64,000 bases of DNA from Caldilineaceae bacterium (GCA_019637685.1 JAHBVF010000004.1:124001-188000); one strand, 5' to 3'. Positions 23,484 to 32,772 are shown, counted from the first letter of the stretch. Notes: generated from the letters alone by a model not told the origin. Program-made: numbers and translations.

Positions 23484-25244
23484 CTACGCCATCAACGCCG
23501 CGAACTCTTCCTGATCTTTCAGTTGCAGATCGTAGATGCGCCGGTAGAGGCCGCTGCCCTGTAGCAGTTCGTCGTGGGTTCCCCGCTCCACAATACGCCC
23601 GCCGTCCAGCACCAGAATCATATCCGCGCTTTTCAGGGTGAGCAGGCGTTGGGCGATCACAAATGTGGTGCGTCCTTCCATCAGCACAGCCAGGGCTTGC
23701 TGGATCAGATGCTCGGTTTCCGTGTCCACGCTGCTGGTGGAGTCGTCCAGAATGAGAATGCGGGGATCGTAGAGCAGGGCGCGGGCAATGGCCAGACGCT
23801 GCTTCTGCCCGCCGCTGAGAGTGACGCCCCGTTCGCCGACTTTTGTTTCGTAGCCAGCAGGGGTTTCCATAATAAAATCGTGGGCACGGGCCGCGGTGGC
23901 CGCGGCCACAATCTCTTCCGGGGTGGCGTCGGGCTTGCCATAGGCGATATTCTCGGAAATTGTCAACCCAAAGAGAAAGGGGTCTTGCAGCACAATGCCG
24001 ATGTGCTTGCGCAGGCTCTCCACCTTCACATCGCGGATCTCGTGGCCGTCCACCAGCACCCGGCCTTCCGTGGGGTCGTAGAAGCGGGGGATCAGATTTG
24101 TCACTGTGGATTTGCCCGAACCGGTTGGGCCGATAAGGGCGATGACCTGGCCGGGGTGGGCCTCAAAGCTGACCCCCTCCACCACCGCGGAGCCGCCCTC
24201 GTAGGCAAAGCCCACATCTTCAAAGGTGACGTGTCCCTCCACCTGGCCCAGTTCGGGCGCGTCCAGACTGTCGGCCACCTCCACGGGCTGGTCAATAATT
24301 TCAAAGATACGGGTGGCGCTGGCGCTGGCCGTAGCCGCCATATTGACCAGAAAACCCAGCCGCTGCACCGGTCCGTTGAGCATCAGCACATAGGAAATCA
24401 GAGCAAAGAGGGAACCGATGGTAATCTCCCCGGCCAGGGCGCTGGGGCCGCCGAACCAGAGCAACAGAAAGATGCTGACCGAGAGAATCATTGTAAAAAG
24501 AGGCCAGTTGTTGGCCCAGATTTTGATCAGGCCATAGCGCCGGGAGAACCATTCCTCGTTCTGATCGTCGAACTTTTCCAGTTCATACTCTTCCCGGGCA
24601 AAGGCTTTGACCACACCGATGCCGGTCATACTCTCCTGCATGACCGACGAGAGCAGTCCCATCTGCTCCTGGATCAGCTTGAAGCGGGGGCGCACAATGC
24701 CGCCAAAACGCACCGTCGCGTAGATCAGAATCAGCATCGGCCCCAGCGCGTAGAGGGAGAGTTGGACGCTTTCCAGGAACATTGCCACAATCACGCCCAC
24801 CATCAGCAGCAGCGTGGAGGTCAGGTCCATCAGGCCGATGCCGATGAAGCGCTCGGATTCGGTGATGTCGCCTGTGGCCCGGCTCATCAGATCGCCGGTC
24901 TGGGCCTGGTCGTGGAAAGCGAAGGGCAGGCGCTGTAAAACCGAATAGAAGCGGTTGCGCAGGTCATAGGCGACGCGGTGGGTGATCCACTCGCCGTAGT
25001 AGCGCTGGCCGAAAGCGGCCGCGCCGCGCACAATCGCAATCACCAGAATCCAGCCCCCGGCCACAAAGAGAGCCGTGGCCTGGCCGCTGGCCAGACCGCT
25101 GTCGATAGCGTTTTTAAGAATCTGGGGCACGATTAGGTTGAGACCCGCGGCAAAGAGGACGGCGACGTAGGCGACGAGCACTTCTTTGCGATAGGGGCGC
25201 AGAAAGGCAAAGAGCCGCCGGTAGATGTCGAAAGAATTGGGCAT
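23484..25244 (-). CDS. ABC exporter, fused membrane and ATPase domains (first gene)
   Basis: A 586-residue half-transporter. The membrane domain occupies about residues 1-310 with six helices. The ATPase domain has Walker A GPTGSGKST, signature LSGGQKQ and Walker B ILILDDSTS. The catalytic Glu after Walker B is Asp here, while the partner gene has Glu, which is the usual asymmetry of heterodimeric exporters. ATG 25244 follows GGAGG at good spacing. It is the first gene of the pair, with the 91-bp hairpin array between it and the second. Confidence 0.93.
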   Translation of the reverse strand: MPNSFDIYRRLFAFLRPYRKEVLVAYVAVLFAAGLNLIVPQILKNAIDSGLASGQATALFVAGGWILVIAIVRGAAAFGQRYYGEWITHRVAYDLRNRFYSVLQRLPFAFHDQAQTGDLMSRATGDITESERFIGIGLMDLTSTLLLMVGVIVAMFLESVQLSLYALGPMLILIYATVRFGGIVRPRFKLIQEQMGLLSSVMQESMTGIGVVKAFAREEYELEKFDDQNEEWFSRRYGLIKIWANNWPLFTMILSVSIFLLLWFGGPSALAGEITIGSLFALISYVLMLNGPVQRLGFLVNMAATASASATRIFEIIDQPVEVADSLDAPELGQVEGHVTFEDVGFAYEGGSAVVEGVSFEAHPGQVIALIGPTGSGKSTVTNLIPRFYDPTEGRVLVDGHEIRDVKVESLRKHIGIVLQDPFLFGLTISENIAYGKPDATPEEIVAAATAARAHDFIMETPAGYETKVGERGVTLSGGQKQRLAIARALLYDPRILILDDSTSSVDTETEHLIQQALAVLMEGRTTFVIAQRLLTLKSADMILVLDGGRIVERGTHDELLQGSGLYRRIYDLQLKDQEEFAALMA

Positions 25245-25272
25245 GGGTCGCCTCCGGGGGGAGATGCGTGCT

Positions 25273-25425
25273 GCGTAAAACGTGCTGCGTGAGCGTGTGT
25301 GGCACACACTTGCGTTTTACGCTTGACGGGTCTGGGCACGGATGTTTACTGAACCGCTACAGTCGAGAGGGTGTAGTGTAGCAGAGAGGTGGGGGATTGT
25401 CTATTTGGGGGGAGAGGGGTGTGGG
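25273..25425. repeat. Inverted repeat and G-rich tract upstream of the ABC pair
   Basis: GCGTAAAACG (25273-25282) pairs with CGTTTTACGC (25313-25322). Beyond it the plus strand has G-runs at 25391-25395, 25407-25412, 25416-25419 and 25423-25425, a possible G-quadruplex with loops of 11, 3 and 3. In 25426-25612 nothing protein-like was seen and the sequence becomes AT-rich. Confidence 0.5.
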
Positions 25426-25612
25426 AGGTGAGAGACGATATTCTGGAAATTCGGTGTGCTTGCTATGGGGAACAGTGAGCGAGTAATTGGAAAAAATATT
25501 GTTACATCCTACACAGCAAAAATGATGAGTTTGGTAGCGCAGTTTTGGAAAGGAACCCGGCCAAGACAGATAGAAAACCAGCCCATACGAAAGTCGTTTG
25601 ACTGTAATTCTG

Positions 25613-27709
25613 CTATTGCAAGGGTCGATCCGTCCAAAATGGAAATGCTACTCGTACTTCTGTTACCTCTTCTGCCACCCCAATATCTAACAGTTTTGAA
25701 CAATCACACACTCTATATGGTCGTCCACATTTAATGCATTTGGATTCCAATTTCAAGTACGCAAGGGCAGGAGTTAGGTAACCTTTTTCTATAGCCGATT
25801 TTAAATGCATTTCATCATCAGGTATTCTAAATTTATACATCAACCCTTTGTCAGTCATCTCATATTCAATGTTGAATTTGTTGTCCACTTGTTTTCGCTG
25901 GGCTAACAACACCCCTGAATGCATCAATGTTTCAAAAATAGGAGGATTGTCATAAACCACAGGATATTGGGCTTGCAGGTGCGCCGACACCTTCTCTGCC
26001 CAATCATAGATTTCATCTTGAGTCTCTACGGGAGGTGTAGAGAGTGGATTGGATAGCCACTCTCCCAAATCTTCAATATGACCAAGAACCGATACTCTCA
26101 ACTCTTTGCCTTCAACAGGAAATCCAATCGTGTAAGCAACAACCTGATCAAACCCTTTTATCCTAAAGCCAGTAATCAGACTTTCGATTCCTTCAAGAGT
26201 TTTATGTAAATTTTCTGGCAGACCATTCTTATTGTGGACGATTAGTGGTAGATTGACATAGAAATCCTTATGACTTATTAGATAGATATCATCAGGTATC
26301 ACCAAAACACAGCCAAGTCTATTTAGTAGCTTTTTTAATTCTACAACCCACGAATCAACAATGTCGAGATTGTCAGTCCCGGAAGATGCCGATGCCTTGT
26401 CCAAAGGAACAACTTTTCGTTCGACAGTAAAATCTTCGAAGAAGTGATATGACAATGCTATCCGAATACCATCCCCTTGTCTCATTGAGTATGGGACGTA
26501 TCTAGAGACTAGCGATACTGGCTTTACCCTATCCGGTAGATAAGAGTCAGAACTTTCGTCTTCTACAGCTCCAAGATATTCTCCGACCAACCGGTTATCT
26601 CGAAAGTAATCACAAAGTAGTTCCTTCCATAAGGGAATAGGTATCATTCCGTCAATTCTCCACAACTTCGTGTATTCAGTGTGGCGACCAGAATGCGCAA
26701 TGTCAACATTCAATCTCTCTATCATTTTCTCAGTTTGATATACCCGAACTGCTCCATCAAAATGGGTAACATTTTTGCTTGATTCTTGTACTATAGAGTG
26801 TACATATCTGCACCCGAATTTTCCTTCATCAATAGCTATTGACGGGGTATCACGCAATTCCTCTGCTTCAAATATGTGCATATCATCTCTCGATTGCCAC
26901 CAAAACTGGGTTGACGATATACCCGAAAAAACCCTGCCAGCTTCGTCTGCCTCATAGTGTGTTACCCCAGCAGGAATACTTGCCAAATTATCATCAAACT
27001 TTGGTCCCCACCAGTACTGCAATTCTTCATATTCTTGGTAAGTCGAAGCCAGCCCAATCATATCGGGATCAAGAGCTATCTTTACTGAAATCAAATCATT
27101 TTTTATATCCTGAAGTCGTTTCAAAAATGGGCTATTAAGTGAGTTGACTTTGGAGAGTGATCGTCTAAAAAAAGAATGAGCGAAAACTGCAAACTCGTCA
27201 ATCTTGAAGACCCCAGGACCGATGGGGGTAAGTTCATTTAGCTGAATTAAGCCATCATCATCTTTAGAAGAAAACAGATCAGGAAAAGTTCTAACACATA
27301 GTCCATATTCAACTAATACTAAACATTCTTTGGAAAACAACAGTTTTTCTTTGCCATTCAAGTGTTGCTGAAGGAGTTCCATTAGATAATCGATTTCTGC
27401 TTTATAACCTTCAGCAGCAGAATTGAAAAGGTTTCGCATTTGTCGAGAAAAATGTTCTGCATCCTCATCATTTTCTATTAGCATCCCTAAACCCGCGAGA
27501 CGGGTCAATCCGGGTTCAAAATGAACAGCTATTGGATATGTCCATCCGATAGGGCGTAACGAGTCATGTCCAAAAAGCATAGGAATGCCAACATCATGCT
27601 CCTTCCACAAAGAGCGCATTAGTGCCTCTACACTAAAACGGAACCCATAACGGTTAATACTATCTGTATTGAAAACTGATAATAATTGCTTCAAACCAGT
27701 ATCCTTCAC
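25613..27709 (-). CDS. AT-rich orphan protein with C-terminal Cys cluster
   Basis: About 698 residues, not assigned to any family I recognise. Base composition is far more AT-rich than the neighbours, which points to recent transfer. The start is weak: GTG 27709 lies two codons after an in-frame stop, and TTG 27694 with GAAGGA upstream is an alternative. GIPMLFGHDSLRPIGW near residue 40 has a His-Asp...Pro-Ile-Gly pattern like phage prohead proteases, but no catalytic Ser could be matched. CIKCGRPYRVCDC near the C-terminus could bind zinc. There is no signal peptide. It may be a defence or mobile-element gene; this is inference from composition only. Confidence 0.6.
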   Translation of the reverse strand: MKDTGLKQLLSVFNTDSINRYGFRFSVEALMRSLWKEHDVGIPMLFGHDSLRPIGWTYPIAVHFEPGLTRLAGLGMLIENDEDAEHFSRQMRNLFNSAAEGYKAEIDYLMELLQQHLNGKEKLLFSKECLVLVEYGLCVRTFPDLFSSKDDDGLIQLNELTPIGPGVFKIDEFAVFAHSFFRRSLSKVNSLNSPFLKRLQDIKNDLISVKIALDPDMIGLASTYQEYEELQYWWGPKFDDNLASIPAGVTHYEADEAGRVFSGISSTQFWWQSRDDMHIFEAEELRDTPSIAIDEGKFGCRYVHSIVQESSKNVTHFDGAVRVYQTEKMIERLNVDIAHSGRHTEYTKLWRIDGMIPIPLWKELLCDYFRDNRLVGEYLGAVEDESSDSYLPDRVKPVSLVSRYVPYSMRQGDGIRIALSYHFFEDFTVERKVVPLDKASASSGTDNLDIVDSWVVELKKLLNRLGCVLVIPDDIYLISHKDFYVNLPLIVHNKNGLPENLHKTLEGIESLITGFRIKGFDQVVAYTIGFPVEGKELRVSVLGHIEDLGEWLSNPLSTPPVETQDEIYDWAEKVSAHLQAQYPVVYDNPPIFETLMHSGVLLAQRKQVDNKFNIEYEMTDKGLMYKFRIPDDEMHLKSAIEKGYLTPALAYLKLESKCIKCGRPYRVCDCSKLLDIGVAEEVTEVRVAFPFWTDRPLQ

Positions 27710-27729
27710 TTTTGGCTACAAGTTCCAAT

Positions 27730-27862
27730 TCACAGATGACTTTGAGGCTGCTGCTGTCTCCGTACAATCTCCGCGCTCAGTCGTTCCCCTCTGGTACGAG
27801 CAACCGGTCAACCTCTTCCCGTTCAAAATCGGGCACCTTCGCCAACACAGCCAGTAACTTCT
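27730..27862 (-). pseudogene. Possible frameshifted gene remnant
   Basis: After the antitoxin-like gene another minus-strand frame reads LAKVPDFEREEVDRLLVPEG. It hits a stop after a GGGG run, and the shifted frame continues ERLSAEIVRRQQQPQSHL to a stop at 27732-27730. Joined at the G-run these read like a continuous charged C-terminus. This may be a decayed toxin or partner gene next to the AT-rich insertion. Confidence 0.3.
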
Positions 27863-28116
27863 AGCAGCTCCCCCAGATTATCTTCCATCTTTAGCCAGTC
27901 CTCGTCGCTTGCCGCCTCCCAGTCAGCGAACTCTTGCCAAAGTTTGGCTTCATCCTCATCAACCGCTTCCGTGGCGGTGGTAGTTAATGAGGATGCCTGT
28001 ATGAACAACCCGTATTCATACCAGCGCAGCAGTTTTTCCGACGGCATACGCTGGGCGAGTTCAATGACTCGTTCGCGTGTGACAACATTTTCTATCATTG
28101 CCTGATTCACGCTCAT
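27823..28116 (-). CDS. Antitoxin-like small protein (DUF2281-like N-terminus)
   Basis: A 97-residue acidic protein. RERVIELAQRMPSEKLLRWYEYGLFIQ near the start resembles the short helix motif of DUF2281-type antitoxins. A Glu/Asp/Trp-rich tail follows. AAGGAG precedes ATG 28116, and a clean promoter lies at 28183-28211. The frame overlaps the possible remnant at 27730-27862, where a toxin would be expected. It is therefore either a solitary antitoxin or the survivor of a broken pair. Confidence 0.55.
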   Translation of the reverse strand: MSVNQAMIENVVTRERVIELAQRMPSEKLLRWYEYGLFIQASSLTTTATEAVDEDEAKLWQEFADWEAASDEDWLKMEDNLGELLEVTGCVGEGARF

Positions 28117-28182
28117 CTGATTCTCCTTGTTATCTGTCTATAGCGGCTACACGATTTTGGAGCCGAGTGACTTTGCATGCGC

Positions 28183-28211
28183 AGTATACAAGCCCATGCC
28201 CCCGTCGTCAA
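28183..28211 (-). promoter_or_regulatory. Promoter of the antitoxin-like gene
   Basis: On the minus strand TTGACG (28211-28206), 17 bp, TATACT (28188-28183). It is nearly the same as the promoter at 29239-29267, including CGCCCC before the -35. Confidence 0.7.
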
Positions 28212-28236
28212 CGGGGCGCAATGTCGCCCCCCTCTA

Positions 28237-28713
28237 CTAGCCAATCCCCGCCACCCCGTGCATGCCCAAAATCTGTGAAATCTCACCGGCGTGGTGGGCG
28301 TCGTGGGTGAGGACGCGCAGAATGAGAGACTGGCGGGTGAAGCGGCGCGTGTGGGTGGGATAGACCCGCTCGAAGGTGGTGCCCAGATCGTCAGGGGTGC
28401 AGCGCTCCAGCATTCCGGCGATCATCGCCCAGGTCTCGTCCAGCCCCTGCACCAGCCGCTCCACTGTGCGGGCCGATTCGTCTACATCATCCAGGCCAGA
28501 CCAGTGGGCAATCCCAGCCGGGCCTTCGCGCATTATCTCGTGAAACCAGAAGGCTCGTGCACCGATGATATGGGCGGCCAGAACGCTGACATGCCACATC
28601 TGCGGAGCGGAGCGCAGTAGCAGTTGCTCCGGCGTCAGCGGTCCAATCATTTTGACGATGCGTTGGTGGTGAACATCCCAGCCAGCAAAGAGGGAGATGA
28701 GTGTTGTCGTCAT
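28237..28713 (-). CDS. DinB-family four-helix protein
   Basis: A 158-residue DinB/YfiT-like protein. The family forms a four-helix bundle that binds a divalent metal through three His residues. Candidates are visible in MWHVSVLAAHI near residue 40 and in THDAHHAGEIS near the C-terminus. Members include bacillithiol transferases and stress-induced proteins of unknown reaction. Its ATG overlaps the stop of the DUF6194 gene by 4 nt, so the two are translationally coupled. Confidence 0.85.
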   Translation of the reverse strand: MTTTLISLFAGWDVHHQRIVKMIGPLTPEQLLLRSAPQMWHVSVLAAHIIGARAFWFHEIMREGPAGIAHWSGLDDVDESARTVERLVQGLDETWAMIAGMLERCTPDDLGTTFERVYPTHTRRFTRQSLILRVLTHDAHHAGEISQILGMHGVAGIG

Positions 28714-29126
28714 TGTTCTGTCCTGGTTTTGCGTTGAAGACGTCGCGCCGCAATGAAGTGTGCTTCCTCTACCAAACTTTTGGTGGTTTCGATGTTTGCG
28801 CCAGAGGGGTTGAGGATACAGACGAAGTGCTGTGGTGCATAGTCGGGATGGGGCAGAAAGACATCCAACTGCGTATAATCAACCGGCTCAGAGGTCAACG
28901 GGCCAACCAGCTTCTGAAAGGTCTCTCTGCTGACGCCGATGTTGATGCGGAAGACCCCTTCCCGATTCAGGTTTGACACGCTGTCAAAGTCATTGTCAGA
29001 AGCGGCGAAGGTGACGAAAGGTAGGCGATGGTCATTGCCTACGAAGAAGAACGCATACCCAAAATTTTCCTCGCGTTGGACTTGCTCTAACCCGGCCACG
29101 AATGCTTCGAATTCTGCCTGTGTCAT
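28710..29126 (-). CDS. DUF6194-like protein
   Basis: A 138-residue protein. FLPHPDYAPQHFVCILNPSG followed by a helix with EEAHFIAARR resembles DUF6194, a family of unknown function. ATG 29126 is chosen because AAGGAG lies before it. It is the first gene of a two-gene operon with the DinB-like gene and is read from the promoter at 29239-29267. Confidence 0.7.
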   Translation of the reverse strand: MTQAEFEAFVAGLEQVQREENFGYAFFFVGNDHRLPFVTFAASDNDFDSVSNLNREGVFRINIGVSRETFQKLVGPLTSEPVDYTQLDVFLPHPDYAPQHFVCILNPSGANIETTKSLVEEAHFIAARRLQRKTRTEQ

Positions 29127-29238
29127 TGGTGCTCCTTGCAAAGATACGACTGCCTGTCCACCGTACAACCGGCCTTGCACAGACAGCCTGCACGGATATT
29201 ATCTTAACTTTCGGTCGCGCATCTGCGCGTACACGGGC

Positions 29239-29267
29239 AGTATACAGAGCCATTCCCCTATCGTCAA
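29239..29267 (-). promoter_or_regulatory. Promoter of the DUF6194/DinB operon
   Basis: On the minus strand TTGACG (29267-29262), 17 bp, TATACT (29244-29239). About 35 of the surrounding 45 bases match the promoter at 28183-28211, apparently a duplicated promoter segment. Between this promoter and the one at 29488-29515 no gene was seen. Confidence 0.7.
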
Positions 29268-29487
29268 CGGGGCGCGAGGTGGACACTTTCACTTTCAATG
29301 GTTCACACCTGTCACAGACAACCGAGCAGCTATGAGGAATTGGGCAGAAAAATACAGCCTATTGGCCGCCAAAATGGTTTTCACGCCGCAACCACCGTCT
29401 GAATTCCGATTACCCCTCCTTTTTCCACCCCAAACACGACCGGTTGCCACGCGCACAACACGAAAAACAGAAGACACCTGGTCGCGC

Positions 29488-29515
29488 TTGCCCACCCCGC
29501 GCATTCTGGTATACT
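29488..29515 (+). promoter_or_regulatory. Promoter of the 2-hydroxyacid dehydrogenase gene
   Basis: TTGCCC (29488-29493), a 16-bp spacer and TATACT (29510-29515), about 52 bp before the ATG. Confidence 0.55.
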
Positions 29516-29566
29516 TCAAAACTGTTTCACCTGCCTTTTACCCTATATTTTGGAGAGGAAGACCCA

Positions 29567-30535
29567 ATGAAACCGAAGGTTTGGATGGATTGGACTGTTG
29601 CGCCGGAGTTGCAGGCGCGCATTCGTGAGGTGGCCGAGCTGATCACCGACGGCGACCAGGAAAAGATGATCGGCTGTGAGGTGGTCAGCGGCGTGCGCAT
29701 GAAATTCGACGGCGCGCTGATGGACAAGATCGGCCCCCAACTGCGGATACTGGCCCGGCCCGGCATCGGCGTGGACCCCATCGATGTGGACGCGGCCAGC
29801 GAACGGGGCATCCTCGTCTGCAACACCCCGGACGCGCCCACGGAATCCACCGCGGAGCACGCCATCGCTCTGCTGATGGCGATTGCTAAACGGGTGATTG
29901 TGGGCGATATGTCCCTGCGCAACTTCGACAGTGGCCTGAACCGCAACGATATGCGGGGCACGGAACTGTTGGGCCGCACACTGGGCGTAGTCGGCTACGG
30001 GCGGATTGGCCGCCGTGTGGCGGAGATCGCCGCCCACGGCATCAAAATGAATGTGCTCGTCCACGACCCCTTTGTGCCTGCCAGCACGCCTACACCGGAG
30101 GGCATCACCCTGACCGACGACCTGGATGAAATCTTCCGGGAAGGGGATTTTGTTTCGCTGCACACGCCGCTCATGCCCAGCACCCGCCATCTGGCCAACG
30201 AAGCCCGTCTACGTATGATGAAGAAGGGCAGCTATCTGATCAATGCCAGCCGGGGGCCTGTGGTGGACGAAGCCGCGCTGATCGCGGCGCTGAACGACGG
30301 CCATTTGGCCGGGGCCGCGCTGGATGTCACGGACCCGGAACCGCCCCTGGCCGACAATCCCCTGCTGAAGATGACGAATGTGGTGGTTACCCCCCACATC
30401 GCCTCCAACACGGACCGGGGTGTGGCGGCTATGCACAGCGGCGCTACGGACAATATCGTCCTGGCCGCGCAGGGCAAGCGGCCGCGCTGGATTGTCAACG
30501 AGAGTGCGTGGCCGGGACGGTTTGCAGAGGTGTAG
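29567..30535 (+). CDS. D-2-hydroxyacid dehydrogenase (SerA-like, without ACT domain)
   Basis: A 322-residue NAD-dependent dehydrogenase. The Rossmann motif GVVGYGRIGRR and the catalytic Arg (ASRGPVVDE), Glu (DPEPP) and His (TPHIASN) of the family are all present. The length fits a core enzyme with no C-terminal ACT regulatory domain, so it could be a phosphoglycerate dehydrogenase of the short type or a hydroxypyruvate/glyoxylate reductase. ATG 29567 has GGAGAGGAAG upstream; a longer frame from 29444 does not look like protein. It is a single-gene unit with its own promoter and terminator. Confidence 0.9.
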   Translation: MKPKVWMDWTVAPELQARIREVAELITDGDQEKMIGCEVVSGVRMKFDGALMDKIGPQLRILARPGIGVDPIDVDAASERGILVCNTPDAPTESTAEHAIALLMAIAKRVIVGDMSLRNFDSGLNRNDMRGTELLGRTLGVVGYGRIGRRVAEIAAHGIKMNVLVHDPFVPASTPTPEGITLTDDLDEIFREGDFVSLHTPLMPSTRHLANEARLRMMKKGSYLINASRGPVVDEAALIAALNDGHLAGAALDVTDPEPPLADNPLLKMTNVVVTPHIASNTDRGVAAMHSGATDNIVLAAQGKRPRWIVNESAWPGRFAEV

Positions 30536-30600
30536 GCAGCGGGGCGCAGACCTTTGATAGATCACAAAGACTACCAGTAGCGCGGAAGTGAGATAGGAGC

Positions 30601-30639
30601 ACAAAGGGAGGAACGTACCTGGTGCGTTCCTCCCTTTGT
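30601..30639 (+). terminator. Terminator of the dehydrogenase gene
   Basis: ACAAAGGGAGGAACG (30601-30615) pairs perfectly with 30625-30639 around a 9-nt loop. The T content after it is modest. In 30640-30815 nothing protein-like is credible. Confidence 0.75.
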
Positions 30640-30817
30640 CATCCTGCACGTATCTGTTCGGTCTGCGTCTCAACCTGAATGCTGGCGAGGAGGTTGGGTG
30701 TACGGCACCAGGACGGCCTGCGCTTCGGGAGGTCCAAAAGAGTCCTGACCGTCAAGAAAAGCAATAGGCGCTCCACACTTTGTGTAACTTCGGATGCCTT
30801 TGTGAATCATTGACATC

Positions 30818-30846
30818 TTGGAATGGCTTGGAGTCGAGGCTATAAT
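30818..30846 (+). promoter_or_regulatory. Promoter of the lipoprotein deacetylase
   Basis: TTGGAA (30818-30823), a 17-bp spacer and TATAAT (30841-30846). Confidence 0.6.
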
Positions 30847-30915
30847 GAAATGAGGTTTGTTTTTTTGCATCGATAAACGGTGTACTGGCGCAGCAATAGG
30901 CGAAGGGGTTGGGAA

Positions 30916-32634
30916 TTGTCCATATACAGATTTGGCGGTCGGTTGAATGCAATGGTAGCGCTCTTTATAATGCAAGTTTTTTTTGCTGGGTGCGCCACAT
31001 CAGACGTATTTCCCACGCCCACCGCGACCAAAACACCAGAGGCCGTCAATACCCTGGAACCAGAAGCTACCCATACGCCAACCCTGACGCCAGAAGCCGT
31101 CAGCACGCCAGCACCAGAGGCAACGGCCACGGCCATTCATGAAGAATCGCTCAATACCTCGAAATATGACAACGTATTTGTCTATACCGTTGAAGAGAAA
31201 GAGAACGAAGGGCGTTCCCTGCTGCACGTCGCTTATCCTGTGACAGAGCAGGGGGGCATCAACGCGCGTCTCGAAGAACGTGCCCAGGAATTTATTGATG
31301 AATTCCACACAATCGCGGCTGAACAGGAAGCAGCGTATCAGACATATTTGCGCGACACAGGGAACAGGGCCATATCCAGTGGCGCGCTTTACAATCAGCA
31401 TTTCGATGTGATCGTGGCGAATACAAGCCTGATCTCGTTTGCGATTGAGCAATATCGCAGCCTGGGAAACACAGGTAGCACAGATGTTACCGTCTATTTT
31501 TTTGACCGCATATCTGGAACCGAACTGACTATCTCGGATCTTTTTGTTGATGAGAGCTATTTGACGCGTTTGTCCACGCTCACGCGCGAGGAACTGGATC
31601 GCAGGGCGCTTATCCAAGCATTTACACAAACAGATGAGTTGGATTTTTCCTCGAATGTGGCGCGGCAGGAGTGGCTGCACACACAACGGGAGAGGATCTA
31701 CAACGGCACGGAGCCAGTCGAGGAGAATTTCGATAGCATTCTCTTTGAAGATGAGGGCACAGTACGTGTCATCTTTGACCGGTATCAGGTGGGGCCGGGT
31801 TCGGATGGCGTGGTTGAGGTGACGCTACCCGTAGCCTCAATTGCTGATCTACTGACGCCAGCGGCGCAGGAGCTGCTGGGCATTGAGGCCAAAGCACCAA
31901 CCCCCGCGGCGCTCCCGTCGGCGACGCCCGTACCCACACCGACATTGACGCCCACGCCCATACCGGACACCCAGACAGCACCGCCGCCGCCTGCCCAGCC
32001 ACAAGTGGTACAGACAGAATCCGATGTGAACTGTGCCGAGGTTCCCTGCGTGGCTCTGACCTTTGACGATGGGCCTTCTGTTTTCACGGACGGATTGTTG
32101 GATTTGCTCAAAGCGCGCAACGTTCACGCCACGTTTTTCGTGTTGGGCCAATCCGTCCGCGTGCAGCCAGAGACAATTGTCCGCATGAAGCAGGAGGGCC
32201 ATCAAATCGGGAATCATACCTGGGATCACAGCAATCTAACTATGCTGCCGGATGCCCTGATTAAGGAACAGATAGCGCAAACGGACAATCTCATCATTCA
32301 ACTGACGGGCGAGCCGACACAGCTTCTGCGCCCACCCTACGGAGCCTATGATGAGTATGTCCTGTCAGCGGCACAACTGCCCCTCATTCTCTGGAGCGTT
32401 GACCCCCTCGATTGGAAAGATCGTGACGCAGAGGTCATCGCGTCACGGATCAGCGATGCACCGGTTGGGTCAATCATCCTTGTCCATGATATTCACAAAA
32501 CCACTGTGGCTGCCATACCAGCGGTGATTGATGCCTTCGGCAATCGCGGGATTAGCCTTGTCACGGTCAGCCAACTCCTCGCGCCGCTGACGCTTGTTTC
32601 CGGCCAAGCTTATCGGCAACGTATAGCACCGTAG
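30916..32634 (+). CDS. Lipoprotein polysaccharide deacetylase (PdaC-like)
   Basis: About 572 residues, with a lipobox ending FFAGC; from the TTG at 30916 the lipid Cys is residue 26 and the n-region has two Arg. A GTG at 30880 and an ATG at 30952 are alternative starts. After a Thr/Pro linker comes a DUF4163/DUF3298-like domain (about 85-310) as in PdaC and RsiV, then a second Pro-rich linker. The NodB deacetylase domain follows: TFDDGPS (metal Asp pair), HTWDHSN (metal His pair), RPPYG and LVHDIH. It likely deacetylates peptidoglycan or surface glycans outside the membrane. Its codon use looks somewhat less GC-rich than the neighbours. Confidence 0.88.
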   Translation: MSIYRFGGRLNAMVALFIMQVFFAGCATSDVFPTPTATKTPEAVNTLEPEATHTPTLTPEAVSTPAPEATATAIHEESLNTSKYDNVFVYTVEEKENEGRSLLHVAYPVTEQGGINARLEERAQEFIDEFHTIAAEQEAAYQTYLRDTGNRAISSGALYNQHFDVIVANTSLISFAIEQYRSLGNTGSTDVTVYFFDRISGTELTISDLFVDESYLTRLSTLTREELDRRALIQAFTQTDELDFSSNVARQEWLHTQRERIYNGTEPVEENFDSILFEDEGTVRVIFDRYQVGPGSDGVVEVTLPVASIADLLTPAAQELLGIEAKAPTPAALPSATPVPTPTLTPTPIPDTQTAPPPPAQPQVVQTESDVNCAEVPCVALTFDDGPSVFTDGLLDLLKARNVHATFFVLGQSVRVQPETIVRMKQEGHQIGNHTWDHSNLTMLPDALIKEQIAQTDNLIIQLTGEPTQLLRPPYGAYDEYVLSAAQLPLILWSVDPLDWKDRDAEVIASRISDAPVGSIILVHDIHKTTVAAIPAVIDAFGNRGISLVTVSQLLAPLTLVSGQAYRQRIAP

Positions 32635-32772
32635 TAGCCCCGTAGTGTGATGCTGTTCGCACCACCGGACTGCCCAAAGTTCAACGGGATGTGGGCTGTG
32701 CGACGTGTGAGAAGCCAGGCGCTCTTGGAGTCAGATCGCGCCGACCACCTCCACTTCCAGCCACTACGGCTC

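Noticed and set aside
25456..25734. 92-residue plus-strand frame before the AT-rich gene
   Set aside because: No ribosome-binding site, overlaps the end of the minus-strand gene, and the sequence does not look like protein.
25613..27709. Phage prohead protease identity
   Set aside because: The GHD...PIG pattern is suggestive, but no catalytic Ser block could be found and no phage genes are near.
30670..30975. Minus-strand frame of about 100 residues
   Set aside because: It covers the promoter and start of the plus-strand lipoprotein deacetylase gene and has no family resemblance.
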